In this document: piece by piece, positions 56,987 to 64,000 of the stretch
Position numbering within the stretch: the stretch's first letter is position 1
Layout: the number at the start of each line of letters is the position of its first letter
DNA from: Planctomycetaceae bacterium
Lineage (GTDB): Bacteria > Planctomycetota > Planctomycetia > Pirellulales > Lacipirellulaceae
Reading direction: 5' to 3'
Assembly (NCBI GenBank): GCA_002702655.1
Contig: PABB01000073.1
Coordinates: 62,001-126,000 of the forward strand
DNA length: 64,000 nt
Position numbers and translations under genes: made by a program
The notes under the pieces: model-generated
The model's database searches: none
What the model was told of the DNA's origin: nothing
What the model saw: only the letters and a program-made list of their open reading frames with translations

Positions 56987-57961
56987 CTATGGAAGGCGCA
57001 TCGTCAGCAGCACGGTTTTGCCCGCGGGCGTGATCGTCCGCGCGTCGGACGCCGCGGGGATGAGGGCCGATTGGCCAGCCGCGAGCGGCTGGCCCGCGGG
57101 GTCGCCGGCGAGCGTGGCGGCGCCCTCGATCACCAGCACGATGTGGAATTGATCGCCGCCGCCGATTTCCGTTGGCTCGTCGAGCGTCCACCGCTCGAGC
57201 ACGAACTTGTCGCAGCGGACCAGTTCCTCGCGCCACGGGGCAATCGCCTGGGGCGTCTGCGGGGCGACCGGGCCGCGTTGGTAGTCGGTCACCTCCAGCG
57301 ATTGCTCGATGTGCAACGGGCGCGGCTGGCCGTCGGCGCCGACGCGGTTCCAATCGAACAGGCGAAAGGTCGTGTCGCTCGCCTGCTGGATCTCCGCGAT
57401 GACCAGCCCGGCGCCCAGCGCGTGGACCGTGCCCGCGGGGATGAACACGCAGTCGCCCGGCTTGGCTTCGATTTGGTGCAGGCAGCGGTCGCTCTCGCCG
57501 GCCTCGACCGCGGCGGCGAGCTCGTCGCGGTCGACGCCCGCTTTGAGGCCCGCGTAAATGATGCTGCCCGGGTCGGCGGCCACGACGACCCACGCTTCGG
57601 TCTTGCCCAGATCGGGCGGGTCGAGCTCGGCGCCCTGGGCGTCGTTGGGGTGAACCTGCACCGACAGCGTGCGATTGCAGTCGAGCAGCTTCAGTAGCAG
57701 CGGGAACCGGTCGACGCCGGCGTGGCGGCCCAGCAGTTCGTCTTCGCGCAGGCGGACCAACTCGCCCAGCGACGTGCCGGCCAGCGGGCCGTGGGCGACC
57801 ACGCTCTGATCCTCGCCGTGGTCGACGACTTCCCAGCTCTCGGCGTAGTCGTCGCCATCGCCAATGGGCTTGCCGAACAGCTCGCCCAGCCGGCGGCCCC
57901 CCCACAAGTATTGGCGAAACAGCGGCTGAAAACGGAGCGGATAATCGCAGGAAGCGGACAC
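56987..57961 (-). CDS. manA: Mannose-6-phosphate isomerase, class I
   Basis: Interconverts mannose 6-phosphate and fructose 6-phosphate, feeding cell-surface polysaccharides. 324 aa from GTG 57961; a TTG at 58036 would add 25 residues of unlike composition. Zinc ligands typical of the family: QVHPND (Gln and His), Glu in GKTEAWVVV and the late His in GTVHALG. YLWGGRRLGELFGKPIGDGD and FPLLLKLLDCNRTLSVQVHP are characteristic. The C-terminal cupin (VLVIEGAATLAGDPAGQPLA) is present. It is read toward the ExbB/vWA pair with a gap in between. Confidence 0.93.
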   Translation of the reverse strand: MSASCDYPLRFQPLFRQYLWGGRRLGELFGKPIGDGDDYAESWEVVDHGEDQSVVAHGPLAGTSLGELVRLREDELLGRHAGVDRFPLLLKLLDCNRTLSVQVHPNDAQGAELDPPDLGKTEAWVVVAADPGSIIYAGLKAGVDRDELAAAVEAGESDRCLHQIEAKPGDCVFIPAGTVHALGAGLVIAEIQQASDTTFRLFDWNRVGADGQPRPLHIEQSLEVTDYQRGPVAPQTPQAIAPWREELVRCDKFVLERWTLDEPTEIGGGDQFHIVLVIEGAATLAGDPAGQPLAAGQSALIPAASDARTITPAGKTVLLTMRLP

Positions 57962-58015
57962 GGGAGGCGGATTCCTGAAGGCTGGACGCGACGGGCGGGG
58001 CGCGACAGGCGCCCG

Positions 58016-58044
58016 TTGGGCGGCGTCGCTTTGCAAGCTAGAAT
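58016..58044 (+). promoter_or_regulatory. Possible promoter for tatC
   Basis: TTGGGC, 17 nt, TAGAAT on the plus strand; predicted start about 58051 gives a ~45-nt leader before ATG 58096. It overlaps the 5' end region of the divergent manA gene. Confidence 0.5.
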
Positions 58045-58095
58045 AGCAATCTTCACGCCAGCCATCGAGCCACCCCCTGCCCTGCGACCGCCCTC

Positions 58096-59169
58096 ATGCC
58101 GACGCCCGACGACGAAGCCCGGCTCGAACAGACGAAAATGTCGTTCGGCGAGCACCTGGAGGAGCTGCGGTCGGCGCTGGTCAAATCGCTGATGGCCTGG
58201 GCCGTGGGCACGGCCATCGGGCTGCTGGTGGGCTACGACATTGTCGAGTACATCCAGAAGCCGCTGAAAAAGGGGCTGAAGAATCACTACGAGGGGATCG
58301 TCGAACGGCAGACGCTGGCCGAGTTGCAAGCGCTGGCCGACGCAGGCGAGCCCGTGCCCGACGACCTGAAGGCGGCCGCTAAGGAGTTCGCGGCACAAGG
58401 CTTGGCGCCGCACGTGATGTACGTCGACCCGCAGGCGCTGCTGGAGGCCGTGCGGGCGCAGTGGCCCGAGCAATTCGGCGACGGGCGTCTGCCCGAGTCG
58501 ACAGGGCCGCCCGAGTTGAACCCGGACAAGATGCTGCGGCTGAAGGTGTACCAGCCGTTGGACGAGGACCCGCGGCTGCGCGTGATCGGCCTGGGCGTCG
58601 AAGAGCCGTTCATGGTGTACATCAAGACGTCGCTGGTGGCGGGGCTCGTCTTTGCGTCGCCGTTCATCTTCTACTACATGTGGCAATTCGTCGCGGCCGG
58701 GCTGTACAGCCGCGAGCGCAACTACGTGTACACCTACCTGCCGATGAGCATCGGATTGTTCGCGGCGGGGGCGGCGTTGGCGTTTTTCGTGGCGTTCGAG
58801 TTCATGCTGAAGTTCCTGTTCTGGTTCTTCGAAATCACCGGCGTCGATCCCGATCCGCGGCTGAGCTACTGGGTGACGGTCGTGTTGCTGATGCCGCTGG
58901 GATTCGGGATCAGCTTTCAATTGCCGCTGGTCATGCTGGCGATCGAGCGGATGGGAATCATCAGCATCGAGTCGTATGTGAAAAAGTGGCGGATCGCCGT
59001 GCTGGTCATCTGTACGATCAGCGTGTTTCTTACCCCCGCCGATTTGGGCAGCATGGTCGTGATGGCCACGCCGTTGGTGGGGCTGTATTTCGGCGGGATC
59101 ATGCTATGCAAGTACATGCCCCGCGGCGGAGCGGATAGGGTGGCAGCCGCAAGCGATGCGGCCGATTGA
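58096..59169 (+). CDS. tatC: Twin-arginine translocase subunit TatC with large inserted loop
   Basis: Core receptor of the Tat pathway for folded proteins. 357 aa against about 250 usually. N-terminal FGEHLEELRSALVKSLMAWA matches the conserved HLxELRxRL start. Helices FMVYIKTSLVAGLVFASPFI, YYMWQFVAAGLY, YLPMSIGLFAAGAALAFFVA, YWVTVVLLMPLGFGISFQLP and the last pair with VLVICTISVFLTPADLGSMV follow the family. Between helix 1 and 2 there are about 110 extra residues (about 60-170, LADAGEPVPDDLKAAAKEFA, DPQALLEAVRAQWPEQFG), presumably periplasmic. No tatA/B gene lies beside it. Confidence 0.95.
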   Translation: MPTPDDEARLEQTKMSFGEHLEELRSALVKSLMAWAVGTAIGLLVGYDIVEYIQKPLKKGLKNHYEGIVERQTLAELQALADAGEPVPDDLKAAAKEFAAQGLAPHVMYVDPQALLEAVRAQWPEQFGDGRLPESTGPPELNPDKMLRLKVYQPLDEDPRLRVIGLGVEEPFMVYIKTSLVAGLVFASPFIFYYMWQFVAAGLYSRERNYVYTYLPMSIGLFAAGAALAFFVAFEFMLKFLFWFFEITGVDPDPRLSYWVTVVLLMPLGFGISFQLPLVMLAIERMGIISIESYVKKWRIAVLVICTISVFLTPADLGSMVVMATPLVGLYFGGIMLCKYMPRGGADRVAAASDAAD

Positions 59170-59193
59170 CCAGGGGAGCGGGACGAAGCTCCA

Positions 59194-59270
59194 GCGTGCC
59201 ACGGCTCTGTGAGCGTGCGCAACGGAGAATCGGTCGGCGCTGCACACGGCCCACAGAGCCGTGGCACGCA
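59194..59270. repeat. Family C palindrome after tatC
   Basis: GCGTGCCACGGCTCTGTGAG then CGTGC and an inverted copy ACGGCCCACAGAGCCGTGGC then ACGC about 25 nt later. It lies between convergent tatC and the ABC-2 permease, where it may fold at both 3' ends. Confidence 0.85.
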
Positions 59271-59313
59271 CTTGGAGCATATCCACAGCGCCTGCGGTGC
59301 GTCGTGCGATTCT

Positions 59314-61110
59314 CTAGCCCGGCGCCGACTGACCGGCGGCTTCAGTGCGCGGGATGTCGGTCGGCTCGTCGGGGCGGCCCGTGTTGCGGCCGGCGAGGCG
59401 CTCGAAATCATTGATCAAGACATTCAGCAAGCCAATCGTCGCCACGGCGTAGCCGAGCACGCCCAGGAAATACGCGGTGGTCATTTCCGCTTCGACGGAA
59501 CTGTACCCAAAGTCCGTGACGGAGTCTCGGTAGAACATGGCCGGGCAGAACAGCAGAAACGGCATGCAGGGAGCGAGCCCCAGCATCATTTCATCGCCGC
59601 CGCCAGAGTTCACCGCGATCGCGCAGCAGCAGAACAGATACCCGCCGCCGGTGATCACGGCCACGGCCAGCGTGGCGCCCGTGGCGCGGAGCGTGGTGGC
59701 CGAGCGCAGCGAAAACCACAGTCCCAGGACCGTCACAAAGGCGGCGAGGTCCAATAGCGTGCCCAGCGCGATCACGGCGGCGACCAGCACGCCAAGATCA
59801 AACAGGACGCCGGCGAACCAGGCGCCGGCCAACAGGAAGAGCCCCCACTTCAACGCCCACAGGTTCCCCAGCAATTTGCCGTAAATCACCTCGGCCCCAG
59901 AGAGCGGCGTGGCCATCAGCGACAGCCAGCAGTCGCGTTCTTTTTCGGAGGTCACCAGCCCCGCCGCCCGCGATGCGGCCAACAGCAGCAGCCCCGTGCC
60001 CAACAAGCCCGACAGGCCGGCGAGGTACTCGGCGTACATCGACGCGGCGCCGGAGCGGAAGGTCGCCCGCCGCGAGCCAGCTTCGACAAGCGCGAAGATC
60101 GTGAAACCGATGACCGCCACGGCGATGATCGCGGCCGCGGCCGCGCCGGCGATTCCCAGTCGCGTCTTCGCCACGCCCGCGAACGCCTCTTTCCACAGCA
60201 TCGGCCGCTTGCCCAACGGCGGCCGCCAAGTGAGTCGGCCCGCGGCGGTTTGCAGCTTGGCCCGCGTCCCGACGGCGGCGGTGCGGACGATCTCGCGGAG
60301 ATGGACCCGCCGCACGGCAGCCACGGCCACGCCCGTCAGCGCAATCGCCAGGGCCGCATGCCAGCCGACGACGCGCCACACCTCGGCCATATCCAGGTCG
60401 ACGCCCCCCAGCGTGACGGCCTCAGCGAGCGTCATCACGGGATTGAGCCGCGCCAGCCACATGACGGCCGCCGCTGCCGGCGAGTTGGCCATTCCCAGCG
60501 CGCCGAACAGTCCGAAAACCAGCGTCGGCACAAACAGCACCGCGATCATCACCAGATAGACGCGCATTGCCGCGTCGCGCGAGCGTTTGGACCACACGGA
60601 AATGCACGTCGCCAGCGCCGTGAGCAACAATGCCGTGCTGGCGGCCAGCAGAAACGACGCCGCGAGCGACTGCACGGGAATGCCGCCCAACAGCCGAAAT
60701 AACAGCAGCATCGGCAAACCGGCCAGAAACAATTGTCCGGCCAACAACAGGCGCGACGCCACTTTGCCGACGACGATTTCCGCGTTGGACAGATCGGTGA
60801 CGAACAGATACTCGATCGTGCGCCGCTCGCGTTCGGTGGCGATCGTCCCTGTGGCCAGCGCCGGGGTGATCGCCATCACGGCCAGCAGTTGGACCCAACT
60901 GTACGATTCGAACACGGCCCGGGCGACCGCGGCCGACGAGCGGATCGACACGCGACCTCCGCTCTGCCATTGCTGATACTCCCGCCGCTGCTCATAGGTC
61001 ATCCACATGACCAACAGCAAAATGACGCAGTACGCGACCCGCACCAGGAAGTAGCGGCGCCGGCGCCCCGCGGCAGTCAGCTCGTAGCGAAAGATCGGCC
61101 CGGTCAGCAT
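59314..61110 (-). CDS. ABC-2 type transporter permease
   Basis: 598 aa from ATG 61110; residues upstream look random. Two half-domains, each with about six TM helices, and no ATP-binding domain. Motifs of ABC-2 exporters: TGTIATERERRTIEYLFVTD then LSNAEIVVGKVASRLLLAGQ in the first half, ASRAAGLVTSEKERDCWLSL then MATPLSGAEVIYGKLLGNLW in the second. A polar linker between them carries a RPMLWKEAF element. The cognate ATPase is not adjacent within the window. Tail rich in Pro/Thr/Asp. Confidence 0.88.
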   Translation of the reverse strand: MLTGPIFRYELTAAGRRRRYFLVRVAYCVILLLVMWMTYEQRREYQQWQSGGRVSIRSSAAVARAVFESYSWVQLLAVMAITPALATGTIATERERRTIEYLFVTDLSNAEIVVGKVASRLLLAGQLFLAGLPMLLLFRLLGGIPVQSLAASFLLAASTALLLTALATCISVWSKRSRDAAMRVYLVMIAVLFVPTLVFGLFGALGMANSPAAAAVMWLARLNPVMTLAEAVTLGGVDLDMAEVWRVVGWHAALAIALTGVAVAAVRRVHLREIVRTAAVGTRAKLQTAAGRLTWRPPLGKRPMLWKEAFAGVAKTRLGIAGAAAAAIIAVAVIGFTIFALVEAGSRRATFRSGAASMYAEYLAGLSGLLGTGLLLLAASRAAGLVTSEKERDCWLSLMATPLSGAEVIYGKLLGNLWALKWGLFLLAGAWFAGVLFDLGVLVAAVIALGTLLDLAAFVTVLGLWFSLRSATTLRATGATLAVAVITGGGYLFCCCAIAVNSGGGDEMMLGLAPCMPFLLFCPAMFYRDSVTDFGYSSVEAEMTTAYFLGVLGYAVATIGLLNVLINDFERLAGRNTGRPDEPTDIPRTEAAGQSAPG

Positions 61111-61224
61111 GGACGCTCCGCGCGGCGAGGGGGCGAGACCAACAACGGCCGCGATCCTACCACGCGAGGCACGCCAACTCCAGGAAACACACGGCGTCGA
61201 CATTGAGAGCTGCGAACCCCGCGT

Positions 61225-61301
61225 CTTCCCCAGCTGGCTTGCCCAGCGGGGGGCGCCTTGTAGCCAATTCTCACTGCTGGACAAGCCAGCAGCGGCACGC
61301 G
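61225..61301. repeat. Family D palindrome copy 2
   Basis: CCCCAGCTGGCTTGCCCAGC and the inverted ACTGCTGGACAAGCCAGCAG then CGGCACGC. Matches 39292-39369 in layout. Confidence 0.8.
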
Positions 61302-61309
61302 GCGCGCCC

Positions 61310-61469
61310 GTAGGTCAGGCTTTCCAGCCTGACAACGCACCAACGTACCAAGCGGCGCCGACACGGAACCCGAGTTCGCTCCTGCAGAGCCACCGTATCG
61401 TGACCGCAGTGCGTGCTGATTGCCCAACCGGCTGGCGGCGCCAAGTCAGGCTGGAAAGCCTGACCTACG
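61310..61469. repeat. Family F palindrome copy 2, split
   Basis: Arms GTAGGTCAGGCTTTCCAGCC then TGAC (61310-61333) and the inverted CAGGCTGGAAAGCCTGACCT then ACG (to 61469). The centre is about 110 nt, against about 25 nt in copy 1. Confidence 0.8.
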
Positions 61470-61478
61470 AGTGCGCCT

Positions 61479-62438
61479 TTAGACCTGGTAGTTGACTTCC
61501 GGGCGCAGCTCGTCGGGATCTTCCGAGTGCATTCGCAGCTGGGGCTTCTCCAGTACCACGGTGGTGGCCGGCTTGACGCTGTGGGTGAGCCATACGCTGG
61601 AACCGATGACCGAGTCGCGACCGATGACCGTGCGGCCGCCCAGCACCGTCGCGTTGGCGTAGATGACCACGTTGTCCTCGAGCGTCGGGTGGCGTTTCTG
61701 GCCGCGAACCAGGTTGCCGTCGCCGTCGGTGGGGAAGCTCAACGCCCCCAGCGTGACGCCCTGGTAGATCTTCACATGCTCGCCGATCTCGCAGGTTTCG
61801 CCGATCACCACGCCCGTGCCGTGATCGATGAAAAAGTAATCGCCGATTGTGGCCCCCGGGTGGATGTCGATGCCGGTGCGACTGTGCGCCCACTCGGTCA
61901 TCATCCGCGGGATGAAGGGGATCTCCAGCCGAAACAGCAGGTTGGCCAATCGGTACACGGTCACCGCGAACAGACCGGGGTAGCAGAAGATGACTTCATC
62001 GGTCGTGCGGCAAGCGGGGTCGCCGTCGTAGGACGCTTGGACGTCGGTGGCCAGGTGGGCGCGCAGTTCCGGCAACGTGTCCAGGAATTGCAGCGTCTTG
62101 GCCTGACCCAGCGCTTCGTAGTCTTGCTGTTCGTCGCAATCGCTGGTGGCGCCCGCCTCGTGCCGCAGGGCGCGGCCAATCTGCCGCGTGAGAGTGTCGT
62201 GCAGTCGGTCGACCAACTCGCCGACGAAGTAGCCGACATTGCCGAAGTGCAGCCCTTCGCGTCGCCGGTACCCCGGGTACATCAGCTCGATCAAGTCGCA
62301 GGTCGCCGCGATCACTTCGTCATAGTTCGGCAGCGGGCAATGATCCAAGTGGTTGATCTTGCCCAAGCGGCGGTAGGTCTCCACCATCCGTTCGGTGATG
62401 CTGGGCAATTGGTCTTTGAGTCGAAAATCGGTCGCCAT
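61479..62438 (-). CDS. cysE: Serine O-acetyltransferase
   Basis: First step of cysteine synthesis: serine + acetyl-CoA to O-acetylserine. 319 aa from ATG 62438 (AAGGA upstream), on the long side. An N-terminal helical domain of about 165 residues ([20 protein letters not shown]) precedes the catalytic part with [20 protein letters not shown] then [20 protein letters not shown] and [14 protein letters not shown], all classic. Left-handed hexapeptide turns run to [19 protein letters not shown]. The C-terminal tail lacks the terminal Ile that anchors cysteine synthase in E. coli, ending NYQV instead. Confidence 0.95.
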   Translation of the reverse strand: MATDFRLKDQLPSITERMVETYRRLGKINHLDHCPLPNYDEVIAATCDLIELMYPGYRRREGLHFGNVGYFVGELVDRLHDTLTRQIGRALRHEAGATSDCDEQQDYEALGQAKTLQFLDTLPELRAHLATDVQASYDGDPACRTTDEVIFCYPGLFAVTVYRLANLLFRLEIPFIPRMMTEWAHSRTGIDIHPGATIGDYFFIDHGTGVVIGETCEIGEHVKIYQGVTLGALSFPTDGDGNLVRGQKRHPTLEDNVVIYANATVLGGRTVIGRDSVIGSSVWLTHSVKPATTVVLEKPQLRMHSEDPDELRPEVNYQV

Positions 62439-62990
62439 CGTGAGAGTCCTTTCGCGCGCCAGCTCGCTGGGCGTGAGCGGCGGCGCTGCGGGTAGCTGTC
62501 CGGGGAGATCGCGTCGCGCGCGAAATACGCGGCGGCGCACAGGGCGGCGGGTCCCGGCTAGAGAGCCGGGTTGGTACACAGGCAGCAAACGGCGGCGGGA
62601 ATCATGGCTGCGTCGGGCGCTGGAGCGGCGGGACGGCGATGCGGGCCGCGGCCCGCGGGCGAATCAAGCGGGGACAATCCGCACTGCTGTTCTCGGCGGA
62701 TCGAACTTGCCGACTTTAGGCATTCTACGGCCTTTGCGGCGTCAAGGAAGTGGCCCGGGGGCTCCGCGCCCCAAGCCGGACGCCGAACGGAGCCGCCACG
62801 TTCGCAAAAACTGGGGCGAAAATGCAGCGCCAATCCAATCCAACGGGCGGTCTGAAAGCCCTCGGGACGGGAAACTTGGCAACAAATGTCCACAGAGCCG
62901 CTGCGGCTCGCCGCCGTATGCTAATGTTTTCAATAGGGCGTCAAAGGACCGCTGTTTCACCGACCGTCCGAATAGTGCGAGAGGGCGATC
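62439..62990. other. 552-nt region between cysE and the next gene
   Basis: Divergent upstream region of cysE (minus) and of the 124-aa gene (plus). A short palindrome CCGGCT-ctct-AGCCGG is at about 62552-62571. I see no clear riboswitch, T-box or gene. It should carry both promoters. Confidence 0.5.
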
Positions 62991-63365
62991 GTGTTGCAAC
63001 TGCTGCGCGAAATTCATCCGGGCTGGGCGCTGCTGCTCGGCATCCCCGCCGCTGCCGCCATTTCGGCCTGGGCCCTGCAGATCGCCTGCGAGTTCTGCAC
63101 CGTCCAGCGGCCGAAATTCTGGCACGCGGTGGCCATCGTCGTCGTCGGCGCCTTGACCAACGTGTCGCTGCGCTACTTCCTGCCGCTGATGGGTTTCCAG
63201 TCGGCGTTCGCCACCGAAACCATCGCCGGGCTGATCACCACCGCCATGGTCATTGTCGTGGGCGTCGGCACCGGCCCGTTCACGGCCGTGACGATCGTCG
63301 TCGTACAAATGACGCTGTGCGCCGTCATCTACACGGGCCTCGCCTGGTTGGCGAATCCGAATTGA
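62991..63365 (+). CDS. Small polytopic membrane protein of unknown function
   Basis: 124 aa, from GTG 62991 with GAGAGGG at good spacing. Four hydrophobic segments (ALLLGIPAAAAISAWALQIA, HAVAIVVVGALTNVSLRYFL, TIAGLITTAMVIVVGVGTG and AVTIVVVQMTLCAVIYTGLA) and few charged residues. No motif recognised. It lies between cysE (divergent) and the EF-G gene (convergent). Confidence 0.65.
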   Translation: MLQLLREIHPGWALLLGIPAAAAISAWALQIACEFCTVQRPKFWHAVAIVVVGALTNVSLRYFLPLMGFQSAFATETIAGLITTAMVIVVGVGTGPFTAVTIVVVQMTLCAVIYTGLAWLANPN

Positions 63366-63399
63366 GCGGAATTGCGAGCACGTCCCGCCGCCGCTGGGA

Positions 63400-64000
63400 T
63401 CAGTCCTCTTCCTCTTTGAGCTTCGCGTTGGCGATGATGTCCTGCTGGACGTTGCCCGGGACGACTTCGTAGTTGGAGAATTCCATCGTGAAGCTCCCCT
63501 GCCCGCCCGTCATCGACGAGAGCGTGCGGGCGTAGGTCGCCACCTCGGCCAGCGGGGCCTTGGCCTCCACGGTGGTCAAGCCGCCGGGGGCGTTGTCCAT
63601 GCCCATCATCTGGCCGCGGCGGCCCGACAGGTCGCTGGACACGTCGCCCACGTTGTCGGCCGGCACGGTGATGTGCAGGTTGACCATCGGCTCCAGCAGC
63701 GACGGCTTGCATTTCTTGAACACCTCGGCGAACGCCTTGCTGGCGGCGATCTTGAACGCCGTTTCGTTGCTGTCGACCGCGTGGCTTTTGCCGAAGTGCA
63801 CTTCGACGCAGACGTTCTGGATCGGGTAGCCGGCCACGACGCCCTGCTTCATCCGCTCCAGCAAGCCCTTTTCGACCGCCGGCATGAAGTTGCCGGGAAT
63901 CGAGCCGCCCACGATCGAATCGATCCACAAGAAGTTGCTGTCCTCGAAGTAGTGCGAGTTCTTCAGCTGCGGGAAGCGGTCCTTGGTGGCGTAAGTTTCC
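63400..64000 (-). CDS. fusA: Elongation factor G, C-terminal part (5' end outside window)
   Basis: The last ~199 codons of an EF-G gene (minus strand) that continues past the right edge. Domain IV is seen: SIVGGSIPGNFMPAVEKGLL, ERMKQGVVAGYPIQNVCVEV, SHAVDSNETAFKIAASKAFA. Domain V: SLLEPMVNLHITVPADNVGD, VSSDLSGRRGQMMGMDNAPG and GGLTTVEAKAPLAEVATYAR, ending TLSSMTGGQGSFTMEFSNYE and an acidic tail KLKEEED. The SGRRGQMMG loop is typical. It drives translocation on the ribosome. Planctomycetes often have more than one EF-G, so which copy it is cannot be said without the GTPase domain. Confidence 0.92.
   Translation of the reverse strand, partial: ETYATKDRFPQLKNSHYFEDSNFLWIDSIVGGSIPGNFMPAVEKGLLERMKQGVVAGYPIQNVCVEVHFGKSHAVDSNETAFKIAASKAFAEVFKKCKPSLLEPMVNLHITVPADNVGDVSSDLSGRRGQMMGMDNAPGGLTTVEAKAPLAEVATYARTLSSMTGGQGSFTMEFSNYEVVPGNVQQDIIANAKLKEEED

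Larger units (their letters stand above)
61111..61478. other. 368-nt repeat-filled intergenic region
   Basis: No gene. Holds family D copy 2 (61225-61301) and family F copy 2, split around a ~110-nt centre (61310-61333 and 61444-61469). It lies downstream of cysE and upstream of the ABC-2 permease gene, both on the minus strand. Confidence 0.7.

Noticed and set aside
62439-62990. Cysteine-related riboswitch or T-box upstream of cysE
   Set aside because: I could not find a T-box sequence, a specifier loop or a terminator/antiterminator arrangement; only a short GC palindrome.

Overview
This is a 64 kb, GC-rich chromosomal window from a bacterium that is almost certainly a planctomycete, probably of the Pirellula/Lacipirellula type. 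The call rests on several things together: three exported proteins ending in PEP-CTERM sorting tails, two of them preceded by dockerin-like GD-x-N/T-GD...DGxDLL-x-W segments; a protein with two TIGR03000 domains; a ~1230-residue SecA and a TatC with an extra loop; a lipoprotein-type TolC factor paired with an HlyD adaptor; and many short palindromic intergenic repeats. I see no rRNA, tRNA, CRISPR array, transposase or prophage. The window is mostly core and lineage-specific chromosome.

Layout. 1-9.8 kb (minus strand): HlyD adaptor (cut by the window edge), TolC-like factor, NhaC antiporter, gltX, a membrane protein and a stress-type protein. 10.4-12.5 kb (plus): AhpD-like protein, ECF sigma factor, small double-zinc-motif protein, small membrane protein. 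12.5-24.6 kb: a large PEP-CTERM repeat protein, 6-phosphofructokinase, a secreted protein, DinB, a coupled HTTM pair, a Ser/Tyr/Gly-repeat TIGR03000 protein, an exported isoaspartate methyltransferase and an HD-domain nuclease. 25-31.4 kb (plus): secA, a toxin-antitoxin remnant with small membrane proteins, and waaA. 31.4-39.9 kb: an inactive-looking rhomboid with a zinc tail, an ABC-2 exporter (ATPase plus two permeases), prolyl oligopeptidase, a class V aminotransferase and coaD. 40-46.5 kb (minus): a possible three-gene unit (RHH protein, small protein, membrane-anchored trypsin-like protease), two PEP-CTERM proteins and cobA-hemD. 46.6-64 kb: TPR protein, rpsT, rluB-pyrK coupled pair, small orphan proteins, HdeD-like protein, an ExbB/MotA-like protein with a vWA partner, manA, tatC, an ABC-2 permease, cysE and the 3' end of an EF-G gene.

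Functional threads: envelope traffic (SecA, TatC, TolC/HlyD, ABC-2 exporters, Kdo transferase, PEP-CTERM cargo), translation (GltX, S20, RluB, EF-G) and cofactor/amino-acid metabolism (CoaD, CobA-HemD, PyrK, CysE, PfkA, ManA).

Most notable: one palindromic repeat family sits in frame inside waaA (exactly 99 nt, 33 codons) and also supplies the last 12 codons and the stop of the nhaC-like gene, in the same reading frame, so it behaves like a protein-coding palindromic element. Other points are a ParE-type toxin broken by an AT duplication next to an intact antitoxin; a 34-codon remnant of the vWA gene about 1.1 kb from the intact copy; an ExbB/MotA-like plus coiled-coil-vWA pair that recalls ion-driven stator complexes; and roughly ten different palindrome families packed into the intergenic spaces.
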